Shown piece by piece: positions 9,339 through 20,800 of a stretch of 22,562 nt of DNA. Each line of letters begins with the position of its first letter. Positions within the stretch are counted from its first letter, which is position 1. The DNA is taken from positions 1-22,562 of the forward strand of contig JAYMTA010000990.1 in NCBI GenBank assembly GCA_036897625.1. The letters run 5' to 3'. Both the position numbers and the translations under genes were made by a program. This DNA is from Pelargonium cotyledonis. Taxonomy: Eukaryota > Streptophyta > Magnoliopsida > Geraniales > Geraniaceae. A model generated the notes under the pieces. It was not told where the DNA came from and made no database searches. It was given only the letters and a program-made list of their open reading frames with translations.

Positions 9339-9420
9339 AGAAAAAGAAACAAATCTAAATAATAAATTGGTATGTTCTCTTTACAAAAAAAAAAAAAAAG
9401 AAAAAGTAAGCTCCCGGACT

Positions 9421-12400
9421 CTACAATGGTTGCAACTCTGCATGAGAACCAGTTTCATGAGCCACAAGCTCATGCTCAACTGCCAATTGTTCCTCAACAT
9501 GGCTCGACTTTGATAAGCATTTTGGCACTGTTTCTGGCTGAATATCTGTTATGCTGCTAAGATTGCCAGAGTCATTGCCATGGAGACCATCTAACAAACA
9601 ATCACCAAAATCTGCGTTCTCAACCATGTTTACATTCTCATTTCCTGATTTTACCATTTCATTATCTTCAATAACATCTGAAGTGCCAGCCATATCAGCA
9701 TCTTGCGATTCAACAGGCACAGATGTAGATGGGGAGGTCTTGGGAGGTAAGGTACAAGAATTGGTTCTGTTGGACATAGCTGATGGTTCAGCATCATTGT
9801 TGTGACCATCCATCCCAATTTCGTTGTGATCTTTATCCAAAATACCATTTCCATACCCATTTTGAGTGGATATGATATCACCTTTACAAGGTAGACTCCT
9901 ACTTGTATTACTAGATACAACCTCATCAGCAGAAAGTAATCTAGGAGACGTGCTTACTGATGACGGGTCAATATCCATCTCTGAACAAGGAACTTCTCTA
10001 TCAATCTCACCAGAAACGCCATCTTCACTTGCTACTAAATCAAGCATCTTCGTAACCAAATCATCTCTACATACATCAATGGCAATAGGGGCATCACATT
10101 CTTCCCTACATTGCTCATTATGAGATGATAAATTTATGCCCGAACATTTCCGCTCATTTACTATACTTCTTTTTTTAACATCAGAATCTGCTCCGGCATT
10201 CTGTTCTTCAATAAGATCTACCGATTCTTTATGAAGGAGACCCGCATTAGTATGTCGGCTTTCAGGACCAATCAGTTCATTTAACTGCTTCTGCACAAAA
10301 ACTGCTAAGGAAACAGCATGATCGCGTATCAAGGAATCATGGGGTGGACACTGAAGCATGCGAATCAATGTTTGGTGGTACTGAAATAGACTAATAGATG
10401 GCATGGTTAACCCTTTATTGCGATAAACTTTTATGACTTTGAAGACATGCTTGCATAGGTTGCCCATTTCCGCCCAACTGCAATCACAAATCGCAAACTC
10501 TGTACCAGGGTTCCAGACAACATGAACTTTATCCCGATCAAGCTGGTCTATAACTTTTGCGCATCTACCTTCAATGACAACATCAGAGTCTGGTATCTTC
10601 AATGCTTCACGCCAAGATGTTAAACCAGTAGCCCACTCATCTTTCCAGTATCGAGCAAAATCATCCTTTTCCGAATACTCATCAAGCCAGAAGTAAGAAT
10701 GCACTGTTGTGCCCAACTTATCAACCAGCCAATCAGCCCGTTGATAGACACCAGAGTCCTTTTCATTCAACAACCTAAGCTTTAGTCGGTTGTGGTAGGA
10801 CTCCATAGCTGCACATGTCTCCTGGCTGGCAAGGGGAAGAGTTTTCAGTGCAGTTATCCACATCCCTGATATAAAAAATAAAAATACAAGAAATTATCAA
10901 TAATAGCCTTTACCATATAAAATAAATATTGAAAGATCACTGATAGACAGGGTGTTTCAGAAAATTTTGGATCTCTCACCACCCCCTACTATCTGATACG
11001 ACTTCTCACCAGAGAATTGTATACTCACATATCAGATGGTCCATTCAAGATTTGATACAAATTAATGTCTATCTAAACGTTTTTTCAGTAGAAAGGAAAG
11101 TGACAAATACAAAAAATGGAGGCTGGCAAGAGTAAAAGTAAGAGAAGAACCTATTCTGGGGTACCAGACAGACTTAAAGTAATCCATAAATTCTGAGCAA
11201 TCCACAAAATCTTCCATGAAACTGTCAAATACATCCACTGTCCCATTTCCTCTGCAGATATTATCTACTGCTTGTCCAAGCAGTTTCGATATCTCTACAT
11301 GCGTCTCAGATTCTGAACACCTTTTTATTAAGTTTTTATGCCATGCATGACGGATCCGCCAAAAGCATATCAATACAGAACACTGGAATACATCCCTAAA
11401 CATGAAGACAGACAAAAAGAAAATTAAATTCAAACCAGAATTTATATAAAGCAGGAACACAAAGGAAAGTATATCTCTTTGTCATTATACAAATAATTGC
11501 CCTCAATTTCAATTAAAAAAAAGGTAATGGTTATAGACAGTAGACACTAGGGATTTTAACAGGTTGCTTTTCACTAGAGCATTCAATCATGGGGACAAAA
11601 ACTGAAATAAAAAGCTCATCATGATCAAGAGCATGAACAGTTACCACGCTATTGAATAATTCTTTTAACCAAATTAAGTATAAAAAAAGCATATTTAATT
11701 TGAGAGAGAACTTGGCAGCCTACCGGATAGCATGGACATCAGATAGTGGATCATCCACTATAAAACCAGCCAACTTCCAAGTAGGATCCTTTGTGCGAAC
11801 TCTATTGTAAAGAGCTCTCATCCATTTATATGCATCTGTACTTGCAAATCTTGGTGTTATTATCCAAGCTACCGGAATGGCCGTGTTTTCAGAGTTGAAC
11901 ACAACTAGACTGTGAACAGGATACTGGATAAAATTGCAATGAGCATAGTTAATCACTTGTTTGTGACAATGACAATTTTCACGCCTAGTTTATTTAAGAC
12001 TAGAAAGAACAAACCTTTAATTTGTTTGTTCCAAACCTTGAATCAGAAGCCACTAAGCTCCGGTTCCCAAACCGAATCATTTGTTGCAATTGCCACTCTG
12101 TTTGAATTCCCAGAGTGAAAGGGTCTGAATCAGAGAAATCCTCATAGAAGAATACATAACTCTGGTGGCTCTCAACCCACATGCTGAGGCTGTTTCCATC
12201 ATCTGCATCTAGTTCGTATGTGGAACGTCTGATGCTTCTTTCCTGTCTCCGCACATACCTGTGGGTTAAGAGATCATCACGGCTGGATGGACCACCCTGT
12301 TTCTCCACTGATTCATTGTGTCTCTGCATTATTGTCTCTACAGATACCCCAACGTGTAAAAGAGACAATACACGCAGGCGGAGATCCTCTGAGATGTATG

Positions 12401-13026
12401 GAGCATATATCACACAGGTTCCAGCGGCCTTCTTGTCCTGTGGTCCATGGCATGGCAGCCCCTTCTTATCCACATGCTTATCCTGATTATATATGATAAG
12501 CGCTACAGATGGTTCAGCAATTAGGCGTTTCACAATAAAATGGCAAGTGCATCCCCGTTTAGTGTTTGGCCGGCCAGCGTTTTTTTTCTTTGGGACATAA
12601 GTATTCCTACTAGGTCTTACAAGACCACCCTTTCTGTGGTCATCAGGACCAAATGAGCACCAATACCTACAGATTAACAAGGTTCACTTAGACTCTGAGG
12701 AGCACAAGACCTCAGACTAAGAACTACCCAAAATGAGAAATATGTGGAACTTACAGAATGTACTCAAGAATTCCATCAACTTTTGGCTTGTAAGAAGTTT
12801 CTGCAGTGCGTCGCCTCCTCGCTTCAACATGAAATCTCGTAGGACAGTCCGGATGTGCGGACTCACCCCTTAAAAAATCATCCACTCTAGCAAAGGGTAT
12901 TAGAGCAACTCTATCTACACTGTCACGCCAACCTTCCACCTTTGTCCACACAAGATCAACAGAACCAAACTCCAAGGTGGGGGGATTTTGCACAGGAAGG
13001 GACAATATCTCATCCCATCTAGCCAT
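9421..13026 (-). CDS. SWIM zinc-finger, MULE-transposase-like protein (At1g60560 type), 937 aa, five coding exons
   Basis: Exons on the minus strand: 13026-12755, 12666-12015, 11923-11724, 11395-11151, 10865-9421 (TAG 9423-9421). All four introns are GT-AG and phases match (2814 bp). N-terminus MARWDEILSLPVQNPPTLEF. A Cys/His cluster (C94, C130, C132, H155, C163, H164) resembles WRKY/FLYWCH-type zinc modules. Residues ~297-485 resemble a MULE transposase core: D299 in SDSRFGTNKLKYP, D365/D366 in FIVDDP, and E478 in ESYHNRLK. A SWIM finger follows, CDCSWAEMGNLCKH (C583, C585, C594, H596; CxCx8CxH). The last ~290 residues are acidic and Ser-rich, probably disordered. It matches the plant family of Arabidopsis At1g60560, related to transposase-derived FAR1/MUSTANG-type proteins. 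Whether it binds DNA or regulates transcription is inference. No transposon ends were seen around it, so it is probably a domesticated gene. Confidence 0.9.
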
Positions 13027-13877
13027 CTACAATATGAAAAAGCTAAATGTTTACACTCCAATCTGATAAATGAAACAAATGACTTTGAGGTGAACCCAAA
13101 ATACACCCAAAATAGAATCCAAGGAACCAGACAGTACTGAGACTTACATCTTAGTATTTCATAATCATTTTGTCTCCACGTTGACAACCCACAGGATGTG
13201 TGGACAAAACTTCTAAATTTTAAATATCAATAAACTAAATGCTAAAGCTTCAACATTTGTTCATTAGTTAGATGAACCACTAAAGATTACACACACTCTA
13301 ACCTATCTGCAAAAGAAAGACCAATGGCCCAATGAAACAGGTGAATCCAACTATTTCCAAATAGGGTAAACAAGGGAACCTAACCCGGCAATATTGATAA
13401 TTACAACTTAGAATTTCATAATCATTCCTTCTCCACTAGTATACCCTATAAAGTATGTGAGTAAAATCCTAAACTCTAAAAACTTGATATGTAAATTACC
13501 AAAGCTTCGAGATTTTTACACTAACTAGAAGAACCCAATAGAATAAATTCATTATGGTAGTAAGCTAATGATTCCCTCTCTCCTAAACCTAAATTAACAT
13601 GAAAATTAAAGCAGAAAACTTTCAACTTTCTCCCCTTTTCTCCTCCGTTTTCCCAGCAACCAAACACGTAATTCAGGTACATATACATAAACATAAACAG
13701 ACACAAACATAAAACCCAAAAGAGAAACTGACCGATAATGATGATTATGAAAACTGAAAGAGCGATACAGAAGAAATTGAATTTGGGAAGCAACTATATA
13801 GATAAAGCAGTCATGAATTGAGCTCGGTGAAGATAAAACATAAAGAGAATGAGAATGAGAATGAGAAAATAGCTGAC
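13027..13877 (-). other. 5' UTR intron of the SWIM gene
   Basis: On the minus strand a donor CACACAG|GTCAGC has its GT at 13877-13876. The acceptor CATATTGTAG ends at 13027, exactly abutting the ATG at 13026. The untranslated first exon would run upstream from 13878 to about 13960. No coding signal lies between. The intron contains the repeat pair at 13147-13541. Confidence 0.6.
13147..13541. repeat. Diverged duplicated ~140-bp segment within the SWIM 5' UTR intron
   Basis: 13147-13286 and 13403-13541 align. Both have (A/G)TATTTCATAATCATT or GAATTTCATAATCATT near the left end, TCTCCAC ~5 bp later, AAAGCTTC in the middle, and (A/T)TAGATGAACC or CTAGAAGAACC at the right. The second copy also contains the CCCTATAAAGTATG block seen at about 1768 downstream of the broken CNL, which suggests a dispersed element. 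Family not recognised. Confidence 0.55.
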
Positions 13878-13959
13878 CTGTGTGAAGGTTTTGGAGCGAA
13901 GAAGAAGAAGAGGAGCCAGTAACTGAAAGGTTCCTAGCAAAATAGACCGCCTGTATATG

Positions 13960-14310
13960 GATTGCTGTTACAGTGTTGAGACTGGGGAAGAAGTCAGGGG
14001 CAGTTTGGTAATTAAAATATTGCCAGGGTTTAAGGTATTTTTGTAAATATAATTTGTAAATAATAAATAATATAAAAAAAAATTGTAAATAATAATTAGG
14101 AAAAATAGAAAATTAAACTCAGTAGCTTGACTTAACCAAAAGTTTCTACGAGGATCTGCGACTAACCGAAAGACAACACAACCAATCGTTCCATAAGACG
14201 CCACGTGTACTTTGTGACACATGGCGCATACTCATTGGATAGACCAAGCTCTTTCCACGCATACGTCTCTAAGCACCCACTTATATAAAAATCCCACATG
14301 TTCTCTTAAA
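13960..14310. promoter_or_regulatory. Short divergent promoter between the SWIM and HSP70 genes
   Basis: Head-to-head arrangement: the untranslated SWIM exon ends near 13960 and a TATA box (TATATAAAA, 14282-14290) points to HSP70. A G-box CACGTG lies at 14202-14207 inside an imperfect palindrome, CGCCACGTGT (14199-14208) and ACACATGGCG (14217-14226), with an 8-bp spacer. A CCAAT (14182-14186) and an ATTGG (14235-14239) flank it. CCACG plus CCAAT are the parts of ER-stress elements bound by bZIP28/bZIP60 with NF-Y, but the spacing is not the canonical ERSE spacing. An AT-rich stretch (14030-14115) lies on the SWIM side. Confidence 0.55.
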
Positions 14311-14818
14311 ATTTTCTCGGAAGACTCTGGGCAGTGTCCATTTTCTCGGAAGCCAAACAAGAGACTATTAAGTTGCTCCACAGTTCATGATCGTCTGGAG
14401 AATGCAATTTACGCACTATTGGTCATTCTCTCTCTCCTCTTAAATCTCTCACTAAATATTTTTTTTTCTTTCATTTTTTCGTAAATTTTGTCATTTTCTC
14501 CTCCGATGCTCTGTTTGGTTCCCGAGAAATCGAGAAGTAAAATGTAGGAATTTGTTATCAATTGTGTTATGATTCTTGTACTAGCATTAATTTTCTAACT
14601 ATGATAAAAAAAATTAACATTTTTGTGAGCCGACTGAATTCAGTTGAACTTAGTTGAGTAGCGCAGATTTCGTGATTTACTGTTATTTTTCTTTAATTTT
14701 CTCGAGAACCTAACAAGTAGTGAGCTGAGAGGCCGTTGGGATGTCGTAACTGAAGCGCTTGTGATTTTGCTATCAGAGAAATTTTCAGGTACAGTGATAT
14801 AGAACTGCGAGATCCAGG
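14311..14818 (+). other. HSP70 5' leader with probable 5' UTR intron
   Basis: It lies downstream of the TATA box at 14282. A 13-bp sequence, ATTTTCTCGGAAG, is repeated at 14311-14323 and 14340-14352. A likely acceptor, GAAATTTTCAG, ends at 14788, and the preceding AT-rich sequence has typical intron composition. The donor could not be fixed; GTAAAT at about 14480 is one candidate. The ATG at 14819 follows 30 bp after the acceptor. Confidence 0.4.
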
Positions 14819-17800
14819 ATGGGGACGATCTTGATCAGATTAGGGTTATTTCTAGCTACACTGTCGCTGATTGTTGCTCCGTCTCAGTCTGCTGTTTCGA
14901 GCATAGATCTAGGTTCCGAATGGGTGAAAGTTGCAGTGGTGAACCTGAAACCTGGGCAGAGCCCAATCTCAGTGGCGATCAATGAGATGTCCAAGCGAAA
15001 ATCACCTGCCTTAGTGGCTTTCCAATCTGGGACTCGTCTTCTCGGTGAAGAAGCTGCAGGGATAGTGGCCAGATACCCTGACAAAGTGTATTCTCTAGTT
15101 AGGGATATGATTGGGAAACCATATAAACACGTTAAGGATTTTCTTGATTCAATGTACCTTCCATTTAATGTTGTAGAGGATTCTAGAGGTGCTGCAAGCA
15201 TTAAAATTGATGATGGAGCTACAGTTTATTCAGCTGAAGAGTTGGCTGCGATGATCTTGAGCTATGCAGATAATTTGGCGGAGTTTCATTCAAAATTGCC
15301 AGTGAAGGATGCTGTTATTTCTGTGCCACCATACTTTGGGCAAGCGGAGAGGAAAGGTTTGCAGCAGGCAGCTCAGTTGGCTGGGATTAATGTGCTTGCA
15401 TTGATAAATGAGCATTCTGGTGCAGCATTACAGTATGGAATCGACAAGGATTTTTCAAATGCGTCCAGGCATGTCATTTTCTATGATATGGGCGCAACTA
15501 GTACTTATGCGGCACTGGTGTATTTCTCAGCTTATAATGCAAAGGAGTATGGAAAGACCGTATCAATCAACCAATTTCAGGTAAAGTAAACTCATTGAAT
15601 ATCTTTCTTACGAGTTATTGAGTCTGAAAACTGTGTATTTCTGTATGGTCTCATTCTTATTTTGTTTGCTATAGAATATATTTGACTTATCATGATTAAC
15701 AGTTTGCTGATTATCTGTATTTTATTTGCCTATATTAAAAAAAAAAAAAAGCACCTTAGGACTCCTGGCAGTTTCTACACAGCCTTATTGTTGTTATTGA
15801 ACGCATGTCTTAGTCTTGTGTTGTAGCATATTAATATTCGAAGATGTGCAGTTGGTTTGAACTTTTCTTATCTTTCTTTTTCATATGGTAAATTCATTTT
15901 TTGATTGGTAAACTCAACTTGACTTTGGAGCATCCTTCATATTCCATATCAATTCTGTATGTGCAGTATATGCTGGTTTCATTAAAATCTAGACTTAATA
16001 CTGTACGCTTATTGTTTGACTTTGCAAATGCCGTTCTTTGCAGAATAGTTTTCTGTGTTGTACTGTTGTCTATATCATTATATTTCTTTGCTATCACACC
16101 TCTCCATATCATTGAATCTTCACATGATATACCTAACATGCTAACTAACTCTAAAAATACGTGTAGGTTAAGGATGTCAGATGGAACCCAAAACTTGGAG
16201 GTCAGCATATGGAATTGCGATTGGTTGAGTACTTTGCAGATGAGTTCAATAAACAAGTTGGGAATGGTGTTGATGTCAGGAAGTCACCCAAGGCAATGGC
16301 TAAGTTGAAGAAACAAGTTAAACGCACCAAAGAAATTTTGAGTGCAAATACACAGGCTCCTATGTCAGTTGAATCTCTATATGATGATCGAGACTTCAGG
16401 TAGAGTGTCGTAAGCAATCTATCCAAATTACTGATGGACATTCCATGAACAACTGAGTGTGCTTGTTATACTGGTGTGATTTTAATAATTGCATTCACTA
16501 AAACCTTTGTCCATTGCACAATTGATGAAACTGGTTTAATTTCTGAGTTACTTAGAGAATATGGTTATTGAAATTGAGAAAGATAGCTAGACAGAAAAGT
16601 ATATGGGTAGAAATTTAGACATGCTTCTCATTTATTGAAATCAATCTAATTTGTCAGCTTGTAATTTACTTCACAGGTTTATTTGATTATCATTATTACG
16701 GATTCCTATACCCTGTTAGCCCTATAACAATCCTCAGTTCATAAGTGTGCCAATTTGCATTCAGAATGTTGATTATTATTGTTGAAGCCTTTCCACCTGC
16801 ATACATACAAGTTGCAGTATTATACCCATCTACTTCTGTTCGCCACCTTTAGTGTTTGTCTTGCAATAGTTGGATTAGGTCATTGGTCAAACATTACTTG
16901 TGGGCTTATTTGAAATCTGTTTTCTTTTCAGGAGCTCTATAACACGTGAGAAGTTTGAAGAGCTCTGTGGTGATTTGTGGGAAAAAGCACTTGTACATTT
17001 GCAAGAAGTGATTGATCATTCTGGTTTAAAGCTGGATGAGATATATGCAGTGGAGTTGATAGGGGGCGCCACTAGAGTGCCAAAGTTACAGGTTCGCACT
17101 ATGCACTTTTGTTTGCAAATATGCTTGAGCAAATGATTTTCATGCATTGAAGAAGTGAGGCACTGAATTTGTTTACTATCATACATCAGTTTGGATTTCA
17201 CTGGCAGCATTCTATAATCATATTATGATGACAAGCCCCAGATCCTCCAATAGTGGGAGCCTTATGCATTAGGTCTCCCTTTTTTATAGGACTATTTTGG
17301 ACGTAAGCTTTGTATTCTTAAAAATGCCTCTTTACCTCTCTTGCATAATTGGTGTTGGAATAGTCTCTCAGGACCTTTAGGTGTGGGTGTAAGCTTCACT
17401 CTTTTTTGTGTGTCATTCATTTGTATACTCAAAACCTCAAACAATTACTCTTGGGGACCTTTTAATTATGTTTTCTTTATTTATGTGAATAACATTATGA
17501 GTTGAGTAGTGAATATATACATATATATAAGAAAGAACAATGATATATTCTCAAATGATGAATGCAAAATAAATATTTCCTCAGGTAAATAAACTCTATG
17601 AAGAGTGTTTTAAACAATTTCTCGATAAGAGATTTCAGTATGGAATCTATTGCAATCTTGCTCTTATCAAGAAAGCAATATGCATCTATGCATATATGAT
17701 ATTAATTCATTGTCATTGCAGACTGTAGTTATCTTTCTTGTATTTATACTTTAATTGTGTTAAGTAACACAGTTGTGTAAAATTGTTGGCAGATTTAACA

Positions 17801-20800
17801 TACATGGGTTTTGATTAGTTGGTAAAGAATTGATAATTTCCCCCCCTTTCTAACAGGCTAAGCTCCAGGAGTTTCTAGGAAGAAATGATCTGGACAAGCA
17901 TCTTGATGCTGATGAAGCTATAGTTCTTGGTGCTGCACTGCATGCTGCCAATATAAGTGATGGAATCAAATTGAACCGTAAGCTTGGAATGATAGATGGT
18001 TCTTCATATGGATTTGTGGTTGAATTAGATGGACCTGATCTTTTGAAAGATGAGACCACTCGACAGTTACTCGTCCCAAGAATGAAAAAGCTCCCCAGTA
18101 AAGTAAGTAGTGCGATAGATGTTATTTATGAAGATATATGAAAACAACTTAAAATTTTCTCCCTTAAAAGATTTGCTTTGTATTAAAATAATTATATATG
18201 ACATTGCAATTTAACAGATGTTCAGATCCATTATTCATAGTAAAGACTTTGATGTTTCACTTGCTTATGAGAACGAGGATCTTCTACCTCCTGGTGCTAC
18301 CTCTCCTATCTATGCTCAATATGCCGTGTCTGGATTGACTGATGCAAGTGAGAAGTAAGAATTCACAACTTCTTAGATCACATGTGCATATATTTCTTCT
18401 TTTAAGGATTCAGTTGGAAAGCTTAAAATTTTAAAACACTCTGACATGTTCCTCTTTGTTCCTTGTCTATTTTAGGTATTCATCACGGAATCTATCCTCC
18501 CCCATTAAGGCTAATATGCACTTCTATCTCAGTAGAAGTGGAGTTCTTTCTTTGGATCGAGCGGATGCTGTGATTGAAATATCAGAATGGGTAGAAGTTC
18601 CTAAAAAAAATCTGACTGTGGAGAACTCAACTACATCTTCGTCCAACACTTCTGTTGAAGGTGATTCTAAGAACACCACAGAAGAAAGCAATGATAGTAC
18701 ATCCAGCTCATCTGAAGAAGGGAAAAGTACTACTGAGACTGCAACTGAAAGGAAACTGAAAAAGCGGACTTTTAGGGTTCCATTGAAGGTGCTTACAAAC
18801 TGATTGCCTTTGAGTTTTTCTAAACAATATGCTGTTACAACAGTTTAGTAAATAGGAAGTACCACAACATTGGGTATTGAGTGTTTTCGGCATTTTCACA
18901 TTCGTGTAAACCTTATGTGTTTAATATCTTTGTTTCACTGGTTTTAGATAATTGAGAAGACTGTAGGACCTGGAGCGTCTCTTTCGAAAGAGTATCTCGC
19001 TGAAGCCACTAGTAAGCTAGAAGCATTGGACAAGAAGGATGCTGAGCGAAGAAGAACGGCAGAGCTAAAGAATAATCTGGAAGGGTACATATATTCCACT
19101 AAAGAAAAGGTACGAGTCTTTAATAAACATTCACCTAAAATTTCGGTTGTATATGTGCATTCACTCTGTCATAATTTATTGTTTTCATTTTGTATAAATT
19201 ACCAAATTCCTCTGAGATGTTACAATATATAAAGGGGTTGAACATTTTATATCTATTCTTTTATCTTCTTGACATTGTCTTTTTGGTTCTGTTTGGCTAT
19301 GTTGAAACCTGTCCTTATTCTTTGCACACTTCCTCTCTTTGAATTTATATGTTGCTGTATTAGTTTTTGAATTTCACAGAAACTGACAACTATGCTATTG
19401 TTATTCCACATTTCTTGAAATTGCTTCATGTACTAGGCTAATGGCTACCTGAACTTCAATTTTTGATGGCATTATTGTATATTTCAGCTTGAGACTTCGG
19501 AGGAGTTTGAAAAAATTTCTTCTAGCGAGGAACGTCAGTCCTTCATTGAGAAGCTTGATGAGGTTAGCCTCATTATGTATAAAAAGTTCTAATTAATGAT
19601 GCACGGTATTAGTCACTGCCATTGTCTAGATACTTACTTGACCATCATGAATTTACTGTTCTAGGTGCAAGACTGGCTATATATGGATGGTGAAGATGCT
19701 ACTGCTGCAGAGTTTGAGAAGCGCCTAGATTCTTTAAATGCTGTTGGGGACCCAATATTTTTCAGGCATGTCTTCTAGTGCAGACACACTTTGTTGAATT
19801 GAGATGACATTATCTTAGATCTAACAATTTAGAAAGGTTTGACTTTGTTACATCATAGGATAATTTCAATTTGTATGTATTCTTTTGGTACAGGTTAAAA
19901 GAGCTTACTGCAAGACCAGCTGCATCAGAATATGGTCGAAAATACCTTCAAGAGTTGAAACAGGTAGTTAAGATATTTTTTTATTGGACAGCTCAGGTTA
20001 ATGATTGATATCTTTATCTGTTATATTGAAAACATTGAAGTCTGTCTTGTGTTCATTGTCGGTATGACCCTCTATTTTCCAGTTAATTCCTTTTCCCACT
20101 AGTTTCCGATGGTGAACCTGTAATTTTGTCTATAAAAGATCCCATAATATAGTTAGTAACTTGGTACATTCTAGGAAGAGTAGCTCAAACTGCTGACAGA
20201 GTTCTTGTTTGGTCTGCCTTCAACTCCTATTTGAAAACTTTAATTACTCGTCTTTAATTCACTTTTTTCGTATAATGAGTTTCATTTACTAATCACTCTT
20301 TTGGTATGTGTCAGTATTTGATACGTCACATTGCATGATGTAACTTCATTTTCATTAACTATATCCTTTGTGATAACCTTCAGATTGTAAGTGACTGGGA
20401 GTCGAAAAAACCATGGCTTCCAAAAGCGAGAATAGATGAGGTATTTAATAAAGTATAATCCGACATAGTTTCATTAACTGAGTACACTGGAGTTATCCTC
20501 ATTTGTAGCAAATGTTTGTCTCTCCAGATTTTGGGTGATGCTGACAAGTTCAAAAACTGGTTAAACGAGAAGGAGGCTGAGCAGAAAAAGTAAGCCAAAG
20601 TTTATTTACTACTCTCTCTGTCTTAAAATAAGTGACATGTTTCTCTTGCACTTGTCCCATAATGAGTGTCATTTTTCCTTTTAAGGAAGTTAGTTATGCG
20701 TGAAAAACCAATAATATCTCTGAATAAGCTAGTATCCCTTAAGTTTGTTAAAACACATGCCCATGAGTATAAAGAGTACATGTACAATACTAACTTCTCG

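Noticed and set aside
9046-9513. Plus-strand 155-codon frame after the CNL
   Set aside because: It starts at a non-ATG codon, spans the tandem repeat, the duplicated CNL flank and an A-rich run, and then enters the antisense of the SWIM last exon. No domain or coding character.
11062-11150. Extension of SWIM exon 4 past its donor
   Set aside because: The frame past PRIG continues only into hydrophobic, intron-like sequence, while the donor at 11150 and the acceptor at 10866 restore the family sequence PRIG-MWITAL in phase.
14182-14205. Canonical ERSE (CCAAT-N9/N10-CACG) in the HSP70 promoter
   Set aside because: CCAAT and CCACG are present but 14 bp apart, so the exact element is not met; only a looser relation is proposed.
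14311-14352. Heat-shock elements in the repeated TTCTCGGAA motif
   Set aside because: A heat-shock element needs TTCnnGAA; here three bases separate the half sites and no third unit follows in register.
17236-17290. Transposon-end-like block in HSP70 intron 3 (GTGGGAGCCTTATGCATTAG, then CTCCCTTTTTT)
   Set aside because: It resembles a motif I have seen in many dicot introns, but I could not find element boundaries or a partner end, so no mobile element is called.
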